A DNA stretch of 64,000 bases from Pinus tabuliformis (GCA_031772625.1 CM062815.1:115576989-115640988), one strand, 5' to 3'; shown: positions 20,616 through 33,500, counted from the stretch's first letter. Translations and numbers: made by a program. Notes: generated by a model from the letters alone, not told the origin.

Positions 20616-22605
20616 TGTAACAACCCTGATTAAAAATCCATGTAAAAATATATAAGACCACGGTCATGGGACACATATTCCAAGATGAATGTTGGGCAAG
20701 ACATCCTAGTGGGTGTTCACTTCAGTTTATTATGGATAAGGAAATTGACAAAGGAAATGGCAAAGGATTTGGAAAGGCATGAGGCATTAATTGGCATTTT
20801 ATTTATGAAAATAAAGGAAATTAGGAGAAAAGGAAGGCGAAAGGTGATAGGTTGCATGTGAGGAGGAAATTGAAGGAAAATAATGGAAAATGAAGAAAAT
20901 AGAGGCCTCATTGATAAAAAGGCTTTTGAGGATCAATTGGCAAGATTTTTCTCAATCTTGGTCAGTGTAACCTTTTGTCAGTTCAGTTTTGGAGCTCTCT
21001 CATTATTCTCTCTCTCTCAGACTCTTGGACACTCAAAGTTTTCTTGGAGTATTCTAGCTTTAGAGCAAGGAAGGGAAAAACAGGCAAAGGAAGGACAACG
21101 AAAAGAAAGGAAAGCAAGAAAGAGCATGATCAAGCAACGTCAGTAGGAATACTTGTAGGTAACATATTGCATGTGTGATTTCCTAGCTGGTTTTGACATG
21201 CATGGCTTTGCATGTTGGTATTTGGTTCTCTGGTTGTCGGTGGCATGGTCTTGCCGGGTTATGATAGTGGTTTTCAACCTTGCCTTGCCTTTTTCTGGAT
21301 AGCCATGGTGTGATGGGATTGTTTCTCGGTTTTGATATTTTGGAATTTCTGAATGGTTTCAGAATCTAGGGTGGAGGTGGTCTCAGGAAAATTCCCAAAG
21401 GCCTAAGAATCCCTTAACTGATTTTGGCGGGATACACAGTAAAGCCTGAGGACGGAGTCTCGGTTTAGGGCATAGTGATCTGATGTGTATTGTGGTAAAG
21501 CCTAAGAGACAAGGAGACGAAAAATTCCTCAAGGATAGTGATGGATTCCAGAGGCATTCCGTGATCGGTTTGCTTTTGTGATCTTGGTGCTGGTTTTGGT
21601 GAGATCATGATTTGGTGAGGGTGGAGGTGGTTTAACCTCTGGATTCCCTTGGTTGTTTTTTGATTGGTTTATCTGTGAGATCCCACATTCATGCTTAGAA
21701 TATGGCATTGGGGTGATTGGCTGAAAGAAAGATTTGGTTTAGCCACGTATAAGGTTGGGTGGTACATGGAAGTCCCGAACATGGTTGGCTCTTTCCTATG
21801 TTTAATAAAAGATAAGTTCTCTTGCTTTTGTACTTGTTATTATGTGGCCTTAATGCCTATTATCTCATTGTTATTTACATGGTTTAATTCTAGTTATAAG
21901 CATGGTTATAGGGCTGGTTATAGTCATGGTTATTTCATATATTTACTTGTAATTGAAAGTATAATGGATGCAAGACCTAATTGATGTCAAAATAGTTAAG
22001 GGAAGAGGGTGGTGATCCTTTTTGTCAAGTCTCATATGAGTTATCAGTCATTTATGCTCTGTCTTGTATTCATGTCTTGTAGAATTCATTGATACCAAGT
22101 GTTTGACAAAATGTTAGTCCCAGTTGGGGATGATGAGGCCTAGTCTTGGAGCTAGTTTTTGGCTCACAAGTCTTGTTGTAATGTAGATTATGGATTTTGA
22201 AAGATACAGGGGTTTATGGGCAATGACTTGGATTATGGGCTTGAAAAGTGGCACGAATCTCGGATTCGCAGGCACAACATTGGGGAAAAAGTGCCCAGAA
22301 GCTCCCTTGCCCTTGTTGTGGGAGCTTCTGGAGCCTCCCAGATGCACCCTTGTCCATATCAAGGGAGCATCCAGGGGTTTGATGCACTAAATCTTAGTGG
22401 GACCTAGGGACTAGTCATGGGGATGACTGAGAAGGCTTATGGGAGTCTTATAGTAGGTATAGAAGGTCTATGTTGTGGGTTTCTATTGATTCCACTTCCT
22501 TAAGATCACTTAGGAGGTTGAGTCTTGTCACAATAGCCCCTCATCTCATGTTTACCTAGGGTAAACCAGTGAAAATGAGTAGATATGAGGGGAGGAGTTG
22601 TTACA
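20616..22605 (+). repeat. 3' LTR, 1990 bp, with terminal TGTAACA...TGTTACA
   Basis: It opens with TGTAACA right after the polypurine tract and closes with TGTTACA, a perfect 7-bp terminal inverted repeat. Its last ~700 bp match 15410-16092. It contains purine-rich and CTCTCT stretches near 21000 that may be promoter sequence; no clear TATA box was chosen. No protein-coding content is supported. Confidence 0.8.
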
Positions 22606-23234
22606 AAAGTAATGGTGCTACACTAAGAGAAAGGGAGAGTGTCAGAAGAAGCAAGAGCTCTTCCTTGTCTTTTGTTGCTCGTGTAAACCAGAATGAGGTA
22701 TGAGAAAGATTGTGAACATAGAGCCAACAACAAAGGGGGGTGCACCAAATGTCAGTGCCAGGAGAGAGGCACATAGATCCTAGGACAAATTGATGTAATG
22801 TGATTGGATATGCTCATCATTAACATGAAGTAGTAGGAGCAACTGAAAAATATTGTAAACCTTATGGAGGAAGTCCAAGACCTGAAGGGAATGCAAGCTA
22901 GACAAATAGATGAAACATACACACTTGATCATCAGATTGTGGCTTCACAAGTTCAAATATATACTTGGAATCTCAGCCTCAAGGATCCCAGTGTTGCAAG
23001 TAGGCAAGAAGGGGGATTACTCCTAGACCTCAACCGACCATTGGAAGAGGAAAGTAATAATATGCATTGATGTATGCTTGTTGCAAGTTTTGCCTTTTGT
23101 TACGAAGATTTTGTAGGATGTACTCCTACATACATGTATTGAAATTTGAAATATTATGTCGTCTCTCATATGTATTAGAAATCACCACATAAAGAGATGA
23201 TATATTAGATGAATAATTGTAACAAATTTCTTGG
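22606..23234. other. Unassigned stretch between two LTR elements
   Basis: A short open stretch at 22864-23070 reads MEEVQDLKGMQARQIDETYT and on, with a weak heptad pattern. It could be a scrap of an older element's leader or gag. I see nothing firm. Confidence 0.3.
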
Positions 23235-24202
23235 TGTTAACAACAAAAAATCATACACATATTTGTACAATCCAAAAGATGCCCAAAGTCGCATAATAGA
23301 ATGTACAAGTGAAGATTTTCTAGCAGAAGACATTATGAAGCTCAAAAAATTTAATTTATCCTAAGCTCTTCTGTATAAAATTGGACTGCACAGCTTATTC
23401 TCAGGAATAAATTACAACTGTGTGACATTTCCTTCAAAAGTCACGTGGTCGAAGAAAATGTCGACTCAGCAAATTCAGGGCCACTTCCCACACTTGGAAG
23501 ATGATTCCCAGACATGTTCTAGTGAAGGACATTCGAATTCGAGTCAATCTAAAAATATGCAGCCCTCAAAGGAATCCTCTTGTCCTATTCATAAGTCACT
23601 TTCATTCATGAACCAGGAGAGGGAAGAGAGATTCAAAACATTCTATATAGACAGGCCAGAGGAGAACCAAAGAGGAGACAATGTTATGCTGGAAAAATTT
23701 CTATTAGAGAAATCCTTCATTTCATTGTCGAAGCAGAAGAAGTAGAGCACTATTGTGTTGGCATAGTTTCTTCTTAGAAATCCATCATTATAGTGTGGAG
23801 ATAATTTCACCATTGAGAGAGCCTTGATACTTCTTTGATAGAGAGGAGAAGATTGCAAAGAGATTGAGGAAATGAACCTCCTTGATGAAATTTTTTGAGC
23901 ACCATAGCTCAAAGAATTCTCTTCAAGTGTTTAATATTCATCTTCTACCACTAGGAGTTAATAAAGGGAGCCATTTTCCATAATTTCATTGACTTGTTTT
24001 CTTCATTAAGAATTATTTGTGTGTTTACCTCTTTTTTTTTTAGTTTATGTTTGTATATGCATTGTTCTCACCATTTGTAATGCTTTGTTTCTTCATGCTT
24101 GTCAACTGAAAACAACCAAATTGTCTGTATTTTTTGTCAAGGAACAACCAACTTCTAAGAAGGTGTCTTTTGGTACCACATTTCTACAAAAACACTACTA
24201 CA
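23235..24202 (+). repeat. 5' LTR of the small element
   Basis: It starts TGTTAACAACAAAAAATCAT and ends AAACACTACTACA. Conserved blocks with the right copy include CACTTCCCACACTTGGAAGA and the long stretch near TTGTGTGTTTACCTC close to the end. Confidence 0.88.
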
Positions 24203-25982
24203 TACCCACAGTCTATGCATCTCTCTGTCACTAAGCCGCGGATATTCCAGTCCATAAGTCGGGCATCTGTTCTTTGAACAAATGCGCAGTTCGCGCGCCT
24301 GTTCTCATTAGAAGAACGCATACTTCACGTTGTTGGTCTAAGTTACCGCAGGGTCATCAAACCAACAACCATGTGACTTTTCCCCCCTAAGCTGCACTGC
24401 CAGTGCAGTTGCCCAGCTCAACCATGCGGAGGGTCTGCGGGTATCCCTAAGAAACTCGTGGATACCGCATGACTGAATCTTAGTCGTCCACGTAGTCAAT
24501 TTTTGTACCCTAAAAATAGGTTGTACAGGTCATCCCTATATGGCTTACCAAGCTTAGTCTACCAAAATCACAAAGTTTGGGTTATGTGCTCTAACCTGTC
24601 TCTCCTCGTGCGCTTCCCAGGTGCACAGGATGACTGCAATGACAGAAAATAGCTCTTATAACAACTCTAATCTCCCAAAATAGCAAGTACAAATGAGGTG
24701 GCATATGGCCCACTTTTCCCTATATATCACCCTCTTTGTCATATTCGGGAGCTCAGTATAGGAGCTAAGGACTTCCGTTTCAAAATTGTCAGAGACACAA
24801 AGATCAGGACCACATCATCTTCATCATGGTACCATCCGTTCCATTTCAACCCCAAACTCATTTTTGGGCCTGTCGCACGCTCAGAGTACCATTAGTCAAA
24901 ACAATTATTCTGAGAGGAGTGACCCTAGAGTTGGTAGGACATCTAGGGTAAGCATGAGTATGTTCTGCCTTATGTGAAAAGGGTAAATGAGCGTGTATTA
25001 TGTGCGAGCTCCAACCAAGGGTGACTAGGGACATTCACTAGGTACAAGGCATGAAAATATGGGTGGGAACCATTTTCCTAAAAAAACATTTATACTTTCC
25101 AAAAGAATGTAAAGGCAGTTTGGGATGTACATACACGGAGACAGGTGCCCCTTGAAAATGGTGACCTGGATGATGATGGAGGTAAAGTGTTTTTTGCTGA
25201 GGGCAGGAGCCCCATTGGTTGGTCTTGTTGTTGGGTTGATGATGCAGATAAAGTGACACAAATGAGCTTATGTTGTATGGAGGGATGATAGGCCCAATGT
25301 AGAATGCAAGGGTGCATTCATCTTGATCCATCGCAAATGGATGAGGTGGCTCGAGAGTAGGGTTGGTTAGAAATAAGTGAAGAAAAGAAGAATGAGGCTA
25401 ATTTTCAAGGCATGCAAGTGAGATCGCTCCCAGGCCAAAGTAGATGGTCATGGATTCAAATAGAATGTGGGTGTCTAGTACCATTGTAGTTCTCTCATTT
25501 AGTCGAAGACCCACGCATTTCTTAGCACCTCACTCAGCAGTGATTACATTTTGATGCGTGGGAGGTACCCACAGTGGAAGATCCTGCATCCATGAGCACC
25601 TCATCCCAACAATGCTTCACCTTTTCTTGATGCATGGGGGCACTGACTCCGTCTATGTCAGAAGTGCCCTTGAGGGTGTAAGCAATTATCATCATTAACC
25701 ATTAGCATGTCATCCACTCCAACACTGACTTGACATGAATACTTCCTGTTTGGCTGTAATAAATAGTCACTAGTCATCATAATGAGCATGGGACATGCCT
25801 ATCTCATATAAGCATTTTTTCAGAGCATGGTTATCTTTTTTCCCCAGTTAAGGTTTTTCCCTATTCATCTCTGCAACAAGTTATTTTCTCTATCAAAAAG
25901 TTGATCAAGTTATAAGTGAGAAAATAAAACATGATGTATTTCAGCTATACATTTTCTCCTAACCTCATACATCAGGGGAAAT
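24203..25982 (+). other. Non-coding interior of the small LTR element
   Basis: 1.78 kb without a supported ORF. It includes a perfect palindromic hairpin CTGCACTG-C-CAGTGCAG near 24393 and a TATATATCACCC motif near 24720. The part at 24900-24980 reads like a fragment of another plant element but was not assigned. Confidence 0.5.
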
Positions 25983-26962
25983 TGTTAACACTAGAAAATC
26001 GTACACATATTTGTACAATCCAAAAGACACCCAAAGTTGTCCAATAGAACGTACAAGTGAAGTTTTTCTAGCCAAAGACATTATGAAGTTCAAAAAATTT
26101 AATTTCTTTTAAGTTATTATGTATAAAATTGGACTATGTGGCTTATCCTCAAGAATAAATTACAATTGCGCGGTATTTCCTTCGAAAATCATGCATTCGA
26201 AGAAAAGGCAAACTCACAAAATTCGGGACCACTTCCCACACTTGGAAGATGATTCTGTGACATGTTCCAGTCAAGGACAACCAAATTTGAGTCACCCTGA
26301 AGATATGTAGCCCTCAAAGGAATCCTCTTGTCCTACTCATAAGTCAATTTAATTCATGAACTAAGTGAGGGAAGAGAGATTCAAAAAAATTCTATATAAA
26401 CAGGCCATGGGAGAAATAAAGAGGAGATAATGTTATGCTAGAAAAATTGCTATCAGAGCAATCCTTCATTTCATTGTTGAAGAGGAAGAAATAGATCACT
26501 ATTGTGTTGGCAAAGTTGCTTCTTAGCAATCCATCATTCTAGTGTGGAGAGGATTTCACCATTGAGAGAGCCTTGATACTTATTTGATAGAGAGGAGAAG
26601 CTTGCAAAGAGATTGAGGAAAGGAACCTCCTTGCTGAGGATTTTTGAGCACCATAGCTCAAAGAATTATCTTCAAGTGTTTAGTATTCATCTATTGTATT
26701 CATATTCTACCACCAACAGTCAATAAAGGGAGCCATTTTCCATAATTTTGTTGACTTGTTTGCTTCATTAAGCATTATTTGTGTGTTTACCTCTTTGTTT
26801 TAGTTTATGTTTGTATATGCATTATTCTCACCATTTGCAATGCTTTGTTTCTCCATGATTGTCCACTGACAACAACTAAACTATCTGTATTTCTTTGTAA
26901 GGAACAACCAACTGCTAACAAGGTGTCTTTTAATACCCCTTTGCTACAAAAACACTACTACA
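25983..26962 (+). repeat. 3' LTR of the small element
   Basis: It starts TGTTAACACTAGAAAATCG after AGGGGAAAT and ends AAACACTACTACA, paired with 23235-24202. Confidence 0.88.
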
Positions 26963-28014
26963 CCTGGGTATCTTGTTGTGACAAGATGACAACTTAATAT
27001 AAAACCATACTCATTCATGTTAAAAAAAAGATTATGTATAAAAGAGAGCACACTCTCCATTGATGAAGGACACTTAAAGCGTATGACGTTTGAGTGATGA
27101 TGGAATAAATTATAATTATGGCACTTTTATTTTAATTGTAAATTTATAATTCTCGTAGTGTATGATTTAATTAATTAATTAAAATTATTTATTTTGCATA
27201 TTTAAAGTAGATTAATTCCTTTTAATTAGCTTAATTAATTAATTTTATTCTTATTATGGGTGTAGCTAGTGTTGATATAGAAGAGTATCAACACTATTTT
27301 ATGGAGGCAAGGCGAGTGACCCACTCAAATAGAACAAAGCGTTGTGTAATTTAAGTAGCTTCCTTTAATTTCTAGTTGTGTAATTTAATTCCTTAGTTAT
27401 TTATTGACGTATAATTTATTTTATTTAATATGCAATTAAATTTTGGATGTGTGATTTTATCTATTTTTGCAAATAATTATTTATGCATGATTGTATTTGT
27501 TTATGTGACAAATTATTCATGTTTATTTCCAATTTGACATGCTTGCAATTTAGATTGGGTATACATTCCTTTATGTTTTTCAAATCAATGAGATTAAACA
27601 AAATTATTGCATTTATTATTATGAGTATAAACAATAAACATATTGGCAAGGGTTAGGTGATGATCTCCTTGGGTGGATGAGAGTGGGAGTTGGCACAAGC
27701 CACCCATTTCTTTTATTTCCAACATGCATGTTTCTTCTCTTGCATGTGTGTTTCCTTTTAGCATCAAAGAATCTTATTTCCTACAAGTGTTTTTACTTTC
27801 TTGCAAGTGTGTTTACTTTCCTGCAAACAACCTTAGTCAATCAATTTACTTTTAAATTTATAGAACTTTTTCGAGCTTATGAACTATCTATACTCGCTCG
27901 CAAAAGTAATCACTGATACTACAACCATAAAACAAACCAACGAAGTTATTATATATATAGAACTTTGCCAAACTTGTGAACTGTCTATACTCGCTCCGCA
28001 AAAGTAATCACTGA

Positions 28015-28049
<35 letters not shown>

Positions 28050-28348
28050 TGCTTTGTTAATATAATGAGAAAGAGGTGTGGCTTTGATTTTGTTGGTTTT
28101 TTGTATAAAGGTTTCTAGGGTAAATATTTTGCGTACTTTGCATGTGTGCCATTGCTTATCCTCCATTTATCTTAAGACTTTATAAGCATTGCTTCTCTCC
28201 CATTAGTTTGTTAGTGACTATTTTATACATATATTATCTCGGATACCATGAAATCATTAGTAGATTGTTCAAATTTCGATGTGATCATACTACCTTTCTC
28301 TACTTAGGATAATTAAAAAAGCTATGGAAAACAAGTTCCTTTCCTAAA
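26963..28348. other. AT-rich intergenic DNA
   Basis: Very AT-rich, with TTAATTAATTAA runs at 27165-27245, a (TA)n stretch at about 28018-28046, and two related 60-bp segments (AACTTTTTCGAGC... near 27865 and AACTTTGCCAAAC... near 27960) that look like a local duplication. No gene seen. It ends in the left target-site duplication of the LINE. Confidence 0.5.
28333..28348 (+). repeat. Left target-site duplication of the LINE
   Basis: AAGTTCCTTTCCTAAA occurs here and again, identically, at 34955-34970 straight after a poly(A) run. This marks both ends of one target-primed insertion. Confidence 0.9.
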
Positions 28349-28695
28349 GAAAAAATCAAATAAGACCATATAATAATTAATAGGAAATAGACGGGAGAAG
28401 ATGGAGTACGCGGAAGCTAGGGTTTGCAAGGAGTTCGGTTAGCGAGGGCTTCCGTTCACTGCAGCACAGAGGACCGTGCTGGAACCTGCCTACCCGCCTC
28501 CGTAACATCGCTGGTTTACTGTTTTACTTTCCTTTGCCGTTTTACTCCAGGTGACTTTTTTGGTAACTTGAGCCGCTCACTGCTAACGGCGTTCTGCGAC
28601 GGTTTCTTCACTGCTGCGAGGGGTTAGTCGGTGCGAGTCGTTTTCGCCGTTTCACTCCGTTCCGAGGTGTCTGCGGATCTGAGGTGCAGCTGGCA
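28349..28695 (+). promoter_or_regulatory. LINE 5' UTR / internal promoter region
   Basis: About 350 bp lie between the target-site duplication and ORF1. It turns from AT-rich to GC-rich at about 28390, at GGGAGAAGATGGAG. The first ~40 bp could be extra target sequence. L1 elements carry their promoter in the 5' UTR; no specific box is identifiable. Confidence 0.55.
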
Positions 28696-30525
28696 ATGGA
28701 TGAATTGGATGCCGTCGATTACACAGCGGACCCATTGGAAGGGGTATCCATATGGCGTACGCCCTTTGATGCTTCTGGAGGTTTGTACAGCTCGGATTTT
28801 ACCGCCCCTATTCAGCCGGTCCCGTTCACAGACTCGCTCTCGCACCCCCCTGTCATACTGCCGGATGAACCGCCGTCTTGGCCGGCCCTCACCACCCCTC
28901 CTCATTCCCCGGCTACTCTCGGTTTCGTATCGGACTGCCTCATCTCCAATCCCTGTACACACCCCCTGGTCACGGGATCCGCTCCCCCTCTGCTCCATGG
29001 CCTCTCTATCCCGGGTGCTTCGATTGGGATTCCGTTTACCTTAGGGTTTTCATCTGGCTGTTTCACAAGCGTCCCGCCCCTGTCCGGCTCTTCCACCTCA
29101 TTTATTCCCTCCGGACCCTCACTCCCGGATCCCCCTCCCTTTACAAACCCTCATCCGTCGGTTCCCCCTCACAGTCATTCCCCTCCCCGGGGCCCTAAAC
29201 GGCGGTATAAGTGCTTCAAATCCAGGGCAGAAGACGTTTTCCTTCGGTTAGAAGAAGATATTCGCTGGGGAGAGACCATGGATTTCGCGGATCGAGTCTT
29301 GGTCGGACGCATTCGAGGACGCAGTTATTCGGCAGCACGTTTGAAACAGTGGGCAGCTGAGGTCTGGGGTCACCATCTGGTTGACATCCCCTTTGTACAG
29401 ACCTTCGTGCGGGGATGGTTCGCTCTCCGTTTCGCGCGTGCCGACCATACCAACTGGGTACTTTCTTCATTTTGGCATTTTGAACACGCGCCGGTCCTTC
29501 TGAAGAGATGGACTCCTCTTTTCGACCCGGAAACTGAACGCATTGGCACTGGACCGGTATGGATTAGGCTGCCTGGACTTCCGCTTCAATACTGGTCCGA
29601 GGATATCTTTAAGAGAATTGGTAATGCTATTGGTGTCTATATGGGCTATGATAAATCCTACCAACAGACTGGAATGATGGCTTACGCCAGGATCCTTATC
29701 AATCTGGATACGACTGGCGGACTGCTCGAGCATATCACGATTCAATGGAGGGACACGGAGCGCAAGCAGATTATTGACTACGAAGGCGTACCCTATAGAT
29801 GCCGCCGATGCCACAAGGTTGGCCATCTCTATAGAGACTGCCCCCTCCTCAAGAAATCTGGTACTCATGGTGTCGAGGAAGTAGTACCCCCATCCCAGGT
29901 TCCCCAACCTGAGAATCAGCCGGCTCAAGATCCATTGGAACCTCCCCCTCCTGCTCATGTGACAACAGCAGAGGTAGCCGCATCAGATGACTTCGCTGGG
30001 ACATCTGCGGGGATGCAGCCGAACCTGAAGGATGGGCAGCCGAACATTGCACCTGAGGATCTGGAGGGATCGGGTAAGTCTCCTCTCCATTCTCTGTCTG
30101 AACCTCATGCATGTGTGACTGTGGGCATATCTACTATTAGTGCATCTGCATCATCATTTACTTTTACTCCCTCAGTGGCACTCTCGTCCTCCCCCTGTTC
30201 TCCTCCCTCTCATCACTCACTTGCATGTTCCATCCCTCAGCCCGCCCCGTCGGCACCTCCATCTAGATTATCATCCTCGCTTGCCCCTCATGTTTCTGAT
30301 CCTTCCCCTCCCGGCTACTTCCTCCGGTCTCGGCACAGAGATAGAGGACCGGATGCTGTCGGTCTCATTCTCTCACACTCTCCTCATCTCAAATCCTCCA
30401 GGGGCAGACCTTCTGGTATCTCCAAGGCCAGACTCACTGCCGATACTGAGATTGCCCTAGGACGGCAGCAAACGATTCTTCGGGCCCTTAGAGCAAGGAA
30501 TGGCCCAGCCCTCGTTCCTCCATGA
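28696..30525 (+). CDS. LINE ORF1 protein (DUF4283-like domain, CCHC zinc knuckle)
   Basis: The ORF1 protein binds element RNA and, in L1 elements, forms the ribonucleoprotein with ORF2. I chose ATG 28696 (MDELDAVDYTAD); the frame is open 12 bases upstream but without an ATG. The first 165 residues are Pro/Ser-rich and probably disordered. Residues about 170-330 (EDVFLRLEEDIRWGETMDFA ... GPVWIRLPGLPLQYWSEDIF) match the DUF4283 type found in plant LINE ORF1 proteins. CRRCHKVGHLYRDC at residues 369-382 is a canonical C-x2-C-x4-H-x4-C knuckle. The C-terminal 200 residues are again Ser/Pro-rich. The frame is uninterrupted for 609 residues and its TGA overlaps the ORF2 ATG as ATGA. Confidence 0.9.
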   Translation: MDELDAVDYTADPLEGVSIWRTPFDASGGLYSSDFTAPIQPVPFTDSLSHPPVILPDEPPSWPALTTPPHSPATLGFVSDCLISNPCTHPLVTGSAPPLLHGLSIPGASIGIPFTLGFSSGCFTSVPPLSGSSTSFIPSGPSLPDPPPFTNPHPSVPPHSHSPPRGPKRRYKCFKSRAEDVFLRLEEDIRWGETMDFADRVLVGRIRGRSYSAARLKQWAAEVWGHHLVDIPFVQTFVRGWFALRFARADHTNWVLSSFWHFEHAPVLLKRWTPLFDPETERIGTGPVWIRLPGLPLQYWSEDIFKRIGNAIGVYMGYDKSYQQTGMMAYARILINLDTTGGLLEHITIQWRDTERKQIIDYEGVPYRCRRCHKVGHLYRDCPLLKKSGTHGVEEVVPPSQVPQPENQPAQDPLEPPPPAHVTTAEVAASDDFAGTSAGMQPNLKDGQPNIAPEDLEGSGKSPLHSLSEPHACVTVGISTISASASSFTFTPSVALSSSPCSPPSHHSLACSIPQPAPSAPPSRLSSSLAPHVSDPSPPGYFLRSRHRDRGPDAVGLILSHSPHLKSSRGRPSGISKARLTADTEIALGRQQTILRALRARNGPALVPP

Positions 30526-33500
30526 AATTTATCTCTTTTAACTGTCGGGGGTTTGCTAGCTCAGCCAAAAAACTAGCACTTAGGAGACTTCTCCTATCTT
30601 CTCAGATGGACTTCATTTTTCTTCAAGAAACTCTTTGCCCGGCTGAATCCCTAATCCGCACCCTGAATGGATGACTACCTACTTGGACCTTTCTTGCCTT
30701 GGACGCATCTGGAAGGTCAGGGGGCTTAGCCATTGGTGTCAATAACAAAAGGGTGGAGATCAACAACTCATTTGGAGGTAGGGGATTTATTGGACTGGAC
30801 ATTTGCACTCATTCAGCACCGAACGACATCAGGATTGTCAATGTGTATGGCCCTTGTTCTGATAGAGCCTCTTTCTGGAACAACCTCCTCGCATCAGATT
30901 TATTTCAAGGAGATAATGTTATTCTGGGAGGGGATCTTAACTTCTCCATTGGCTTCAGTGAATCATGGGGTCACTCAGCACAAATCGACCCTCTCACCGA
31001 ACATATATCTAATTTACTGGAGGAGCATCTCTGGGTCGACATCCCATCCACAAAACTCCAGTACACCTGGACCAACAACAGAAGCGGGGAACAGAGCCTA
31101 GCTAGAAGATTGGACAGGTTCCTCATTAAGGAACCTCTGGTTAATAATCTCCCCAGAGTACGTCAATGGGTAGGCACAGGAGGCATCTCAGACCACCGCC
31201 CGATCTTCTTAGAAGTCGATGATATTATTCATAAAATCAAGAGCCCTTTTAAATTCAATGCTGCATGGTTACAGGATCCTTCATTCATTCAACTAGTACA
31301 CACCTATTGGCTATCCAATGCTATTGGGGAAAACGAGGATCACTCAGCTGGATTTGTAAGGAAACTCAGGGAACTAAAACAGATCACCAAGAACTGGGCT
31401 CATCAGAAACGCATCCGGGATAACCTTATACTACAGGAGGCAGAGAAGATCATTTCAGAATTTGAGGAATCTTCAGATGGGACATTTCCATCCTTGATAA
31501 GCAAAGAGCATTATCAGGCCCTGATTGCCAAACGCTCTCAAATCCTTAAAGAAAGGGAAGAAGGTTGGCGACTCCGAAGTCGAGCCATTTGGCTCACAGA
31601 GGGAGATGCTAACACCAAGTTCTTCCACAAATTTGCTAATGGGCGAAAGAACATCAACACCATATGGGAACTCAGGACAGCTCAAGGGGACACCGTCTCC
31701 TCCCAAAGGAATCTGTCCAGACTAGCTGTGGAGCATTTTAGGAGCATCTACAAGGCACCAGCACAAGCTAACATCCTGGAGATTATGCGGGTAGCTGAAC
31801 TATTTCCTAGATTTATTGAACAAGATGATGCGGAGGAACTTCAGAAGGAAGTATCGATGGCAGAACTGGAAGCTACTTTGAAGTGGTTCAAGAAAGATAA
31901 AAGTCCTGGACCCGACGGTTGGACCATTGAATTCTATCTAGCCTTTTTTGAATTATTGGGCCAAGATCTTCTGAATGTTGTCGAAGATAGCAGGAGAAGA
32001 GGGCGCATCTCATCTGCAATTAAGTCCACCTTCATTGCTCTTATCCCAAAATCCAATGCCCCCTGCACCTTTGATGACTTCCGTCCGATTTCTCTCTGCA
32101 ACTGCCTTTATAAGATCATTGCCAAGATCATCGCCAACCGTCTCAAGCCTATTCTATCACTGCATATATCAGCGGAACAATTTGCCTTCTTACATCAGCG
32201 CCAAATCCACGAGGCCATCGCCACTGCACAAGAACTAATGCATACTCTGCAAACCAAGAGACAAAAAGGTATGATTCTCAAGGTTGATCTTTCGAAGGCC
32301 TTTGACCGCACTTGCTGGTTATACCTTCGGTTGCTGCTCACACACTTGGGGTTTCCTTATGAGTTTATCAAATGGATCATGAGCTGCATATCGGATGTCT
32401 CTTACAGTGTTCTCCTCAATGGGGAAGCATCCTCTTTCTTCACTTCGGAAAGAGGACTACGTCAGGGGTGTCCCCTCTCACCTCTTTTGTTTTTGCTTAT
32501 CATGGAAGGACTGAGTAGAATCTTAATTTCCGCACACAACAGACATCATCTATCTGGTATTAAGATCACAGATCATCTCATTCTTACTCACCTTCTATTC
32601 GTCGATGACATTCTCATTTTTCTTAATGGAAGTATTGGAGACTCCACTTCACTCCAAAACTCTTTCCTACTCTTTCAGCATGCTACGGGGATGTTGATAA
32701 ATGTACAGAAATCCTCCATCACAGCCACTGGATGCTCGGAGTATGAAATTGCATTTGCAAATCAGCGTTTTCCTTATAGTAATTTATCGTTGGATGATGG
32801 CATCAAGTATCTCGGATTCCGTCTGAAGCCCCTTGGATACAGGATTGCCGACTGGATCTGGTTGATTACTAAGATTGAGAAAAGATTACAAGTATGGTAT
32901 CATCGCTACCTTACCCGAGCAGGAAGACTAACCCTTATTAAGGCGGTGATCGAGGCCACCCCAGTTTATTGGATGGCTCTCACTTGGATCCCTAAGGGTA
33001 TTCTCAACAGAATTCAGCATATCTGCAGCAGGTTCCTCTGGATGGGTCATCAACCTGGAAGAATCTTTGCATGGGTGAAATGGGATACACTTGCAAGGCC
33101 CAAGCGATGGGGGGGATGGGGTATCAAGAGACTTGACCTGTTCTCTAGAGCTCTGGCAGCTAAGCTCGGGTGGCACCTCCTCACCTCAGAAAGTCTCTGG
33201 ACCAGGGTTGCATATGCTAAATATATTTGGCCTCTGAATATTATGGATTGGTTATGCAGGGAGCGGAGAACACAGAACCACATCTCATCCATTTGGAAGG
33301 CAGTCATCAGCACCATCCCATTAATCAGAGACAGCCTTACTTGGCGCATAAAGTCTGGCGACGCTGTACGCATTGGCCTGGATCCCTGGGTTGGCTGTGG
33401 TAATTCACACAGACTCTCAGAAGGTATTATTCAACACCTTCATGGCAGGGGCATTACACATATCATGCATATTGGGGACCGAGACAACTCATCCTTTCTA

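Larger units (their letters stand above)
15410..22605 (+). mobile_element. Old non-coding LTR retrotransposon (LARD-like)
   Basis: Homologous ends at 15410-16092 and about 21908-22605 lie in direct orientation. A methionine-type primer site follows the left one, and a strong polypurine tract (20599-20615) precedes a 1990-bp 3' LTR. The 4.5 kb interior has no gag or pol motif in either strand, matching large retrotransposon derivatives that borrow enzymes. LTR start TGTAACA, LTR length and primer type suggest a Tekay/Del-like chromovirus relative (inference). Divergence between LTR copies looks near 20% by eye, so it is old and broken. The left LTR is present only in part. Confidence 0.75.
23235..26962 (+). 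mobile_element. Small non-coding LTR retrotransposon, complete ends
   Basis: Two direct repeats of 968 and 980 bp, each TGTTAACA...CTACTACA, flank a 1780-bp interior with no coding signal. The 5 bp outside the ends, CTTGG and CCTGG, differ at one base and look like an aged target-site duplication. AGGGGAAAT before the right LTR can serve as a polypurine tract. In the first 120 bp I count about 15 LTR differences (about 12%), so it is old. The interior is too short for gag-pol, so the element was non-autonomous. Superfamily is not determined. Confidence 0.82.

Noticed and set aside
24386-24404. Perfect CTGCACTG-C-CAGTGCAG hairpin as a microRNA or regulatory site
   Set aside because: The stem is too short for a microRNA precursor, and a single 8-bp palindrome is not unexpected in 64 kb.
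28624-29958. Antisense frames of 80-160 residues opposite LINE ORF1
   Set aside because: They are shadows of a GC-rich coding region and carry no motif of their own.
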